Source of the DNA: Chitinispirillales bacterium ANBcel5
GTDB taxonomy: Bacteria; Fibrobacterota; Chitinivibrionia; Chitinivibrionales; Chitinispirillaceae
Direction: 5' to 3'
Assembly: GCA_029688955.1 (NCBI GenBank)
Contig: JARUKZ010000041.1
Location: 1-38,434, forward strand
Length of the DNA stretch: 38,434 nt
The position numbers and the translations under genes are program-made. Of this stretch, positions 37,855-38,434 are shown piece by piece (position 1 is the stretch's first letter; each line of letters opens with the position of its first letter). A model generated the notes under the pieces. It ran no database searches and was not told the origin of the DNA. It saw only the letters and a program-made list of their open reading frames with translations.

Positions 37855-38103
37855 TTACATATCTTTAGAGCTTAAAAGTGTCTCCCGTCTACGCAAACGC
37901 TTACTGGCGTCGTCCCAAACCCGGAAGATCTCAAAAGTGTTGATAAGCATAAAACACAGAAACGTCAGACCGTTAAAGCTGCTGTGGTAACCCGTGAACC
38001 CACATGCAAACCACCTGTGGAACCCAAAAGCACAAACCCCGGGCAGCGACCGGATAGTTAAACACCACAGAGCCGTAATTGTACCCAAAAAACCACCCTT
38101 CAA
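37855..38103 (-). CDS. Possible small membrane protein, unknown
   Basis: An 82-codon frame opening with TTG 38103 (an in-frame TTG five codons on is also possible). It has one or two hydrophobic stretches (GGFLGTITALWCLTI, FNGLTFLCFMLINTF) and a basic tail (ASKRLRRRETLL). G+C is clearly higher than in the genes beside it, and codons look biased, which favours real or recently lost coding. There is no known family and no operon partner; the tandem repeat lies 100 bases upstream. It could equally be a chance frame in imported DNA. Confidence 0.3.
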   Translation of the reverse strand: MKGGFLGTITALWCLTIRSLPGVCAFGFHRWFACGFTGYHSSFNGLTFLCFMLINTFEIFRVWDDASKRLRRRETLLSSKDM

Positions 38104-38208
38104 ACTCCCTGCGAGGTATCGATGGTGTTGAATGAGGGTAAAACTATCACTGAATAGTCAAATAAAGCCTAAAAAGGGGACTAAAGGCATAGCGCACTGT
38201 TCAAAATC

Positions 38209-38434
38209 CTTGGAACATGGGTCAAACATCCTGGAACACGCCCGAAAATCCTTGGAACATGGGTCAAACATCCTGGAACACGCCCGAAAATGTTTGGAAC
38301 ATGGGTAAAAACATTTGAAACACGGCCCGAAAATGTTTGGAACATGGGTCAAATATCTTGGAACACGGCCCAAAACGCTTGGAACATGGGTAAAAACGCT
38401 TGGAACATGGGTAAAAACGCTTGGAACATGGGTA
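38209..38434. repeat. 21-22 bp tandem repeat array, cut by the window edge
   Basis: Ten full units and one partial unit run to the last base, so the array continues outside. Two unit types share TTGGAACA: type A goes on with TGGGTNAAANA and type B with CGGCCCGAAAAT or CGCCCGAAAAT. They alternate A-B four times and then become A-A-A, giving a higher-order 42-base period at first. On the minus strand 21-base units would read as a seven-residue repeat, but no gene is supported. Confidence 0.9.

Noticed and set aside
38158..38373. Minus-strand frame made of Cys-rich seven-residue repeats.
   Set aside because: It is a by-product of the 21-base tandem repeat; a 22-base unit disrupts the period and there is no convincing ribosome site.
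29500..38434. CRISPR array or tRNA genes in the accessory region.
   Set aside because: No evenly spaced repeats with unique spacers and no cloverleaf with a T-loop were found; the only regular array is a gapless tandem repeat.

Overview
This is an AT-rich bacterial chromosome segment from a Gram-negative organism. A secreted GH18 chitinase with a T9SS-like C-terminal tail, a large chemotaxis locus and a flavodiiron protein would fit a motile, chitin-using, oxygen-avoiding bacterium such as a member of the Fibrobacterota (Chitinispirillum/Chitinivibrio-like). That assignment is inference; the window holds no rRNA or other taxonomic marker.

Region 1 (1-12.0 kb) is ordinary chromosome with genes on both strands: an MBL-fold hydrolase, the chitinase, a flavodiiron protein with an upstream cupin gene, smc (TTG start, with a good sigma70-type promoter), a SLOG-like protein, an FmdB-type zinc ribbon protein, an archease, a dienelactone-hydrolase-like protein and a PHP-domain protein. 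Inverted repeats that could be terminators lie in two convergent gaps.

Region 2 (12.5-25.6 kb) is a 13-kb co-directional chemosensory cluster: cheA1, cheW, a poly-HAMP mcp, cheR, a stand-alone receiver, a receiver-histidine kinase, a second receiver, a second CheA-type kinase, cheD, cheY, a CheX-like phosphatase and cheB. It holds two CheA kinases but only one CheW and one receptor. CheA1 has two HPt domains and a tandem 24-residue motif like the MshEN c-di-GMP-binding motif. Receptor modification (CheR, CheB, CheD) and phosphate removal (CheX-like) are both encoded. A SWIM/SNF2 helicase and a convergent FecR-domain exported protein follow.

Region 3 (about 29.5 kb to the end) is an accessory island with every gene on the minus strand, broken genes, and several families of dispersed or tandem repeats. 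It carries a small membrane protein, a vapBC-type (AbrB/PIN) pair between two direct copies of a 165-170 bp repeat, a decayed GNAT gene, a TIR-domain gene split by one in-frame amber codon, a GHKL (MORC-like) ATPase fused to a predicted PD-(D/E)XK nuclease, and a ParA-type ATPase overlapping a small partner gene. The TIR, MORC-nuclease and ParA modules look like anti-phage or plasmid-conflict genes and are the best candidate for an undescribed system here. The window ends inside a 21-22 bp tandem repeat.
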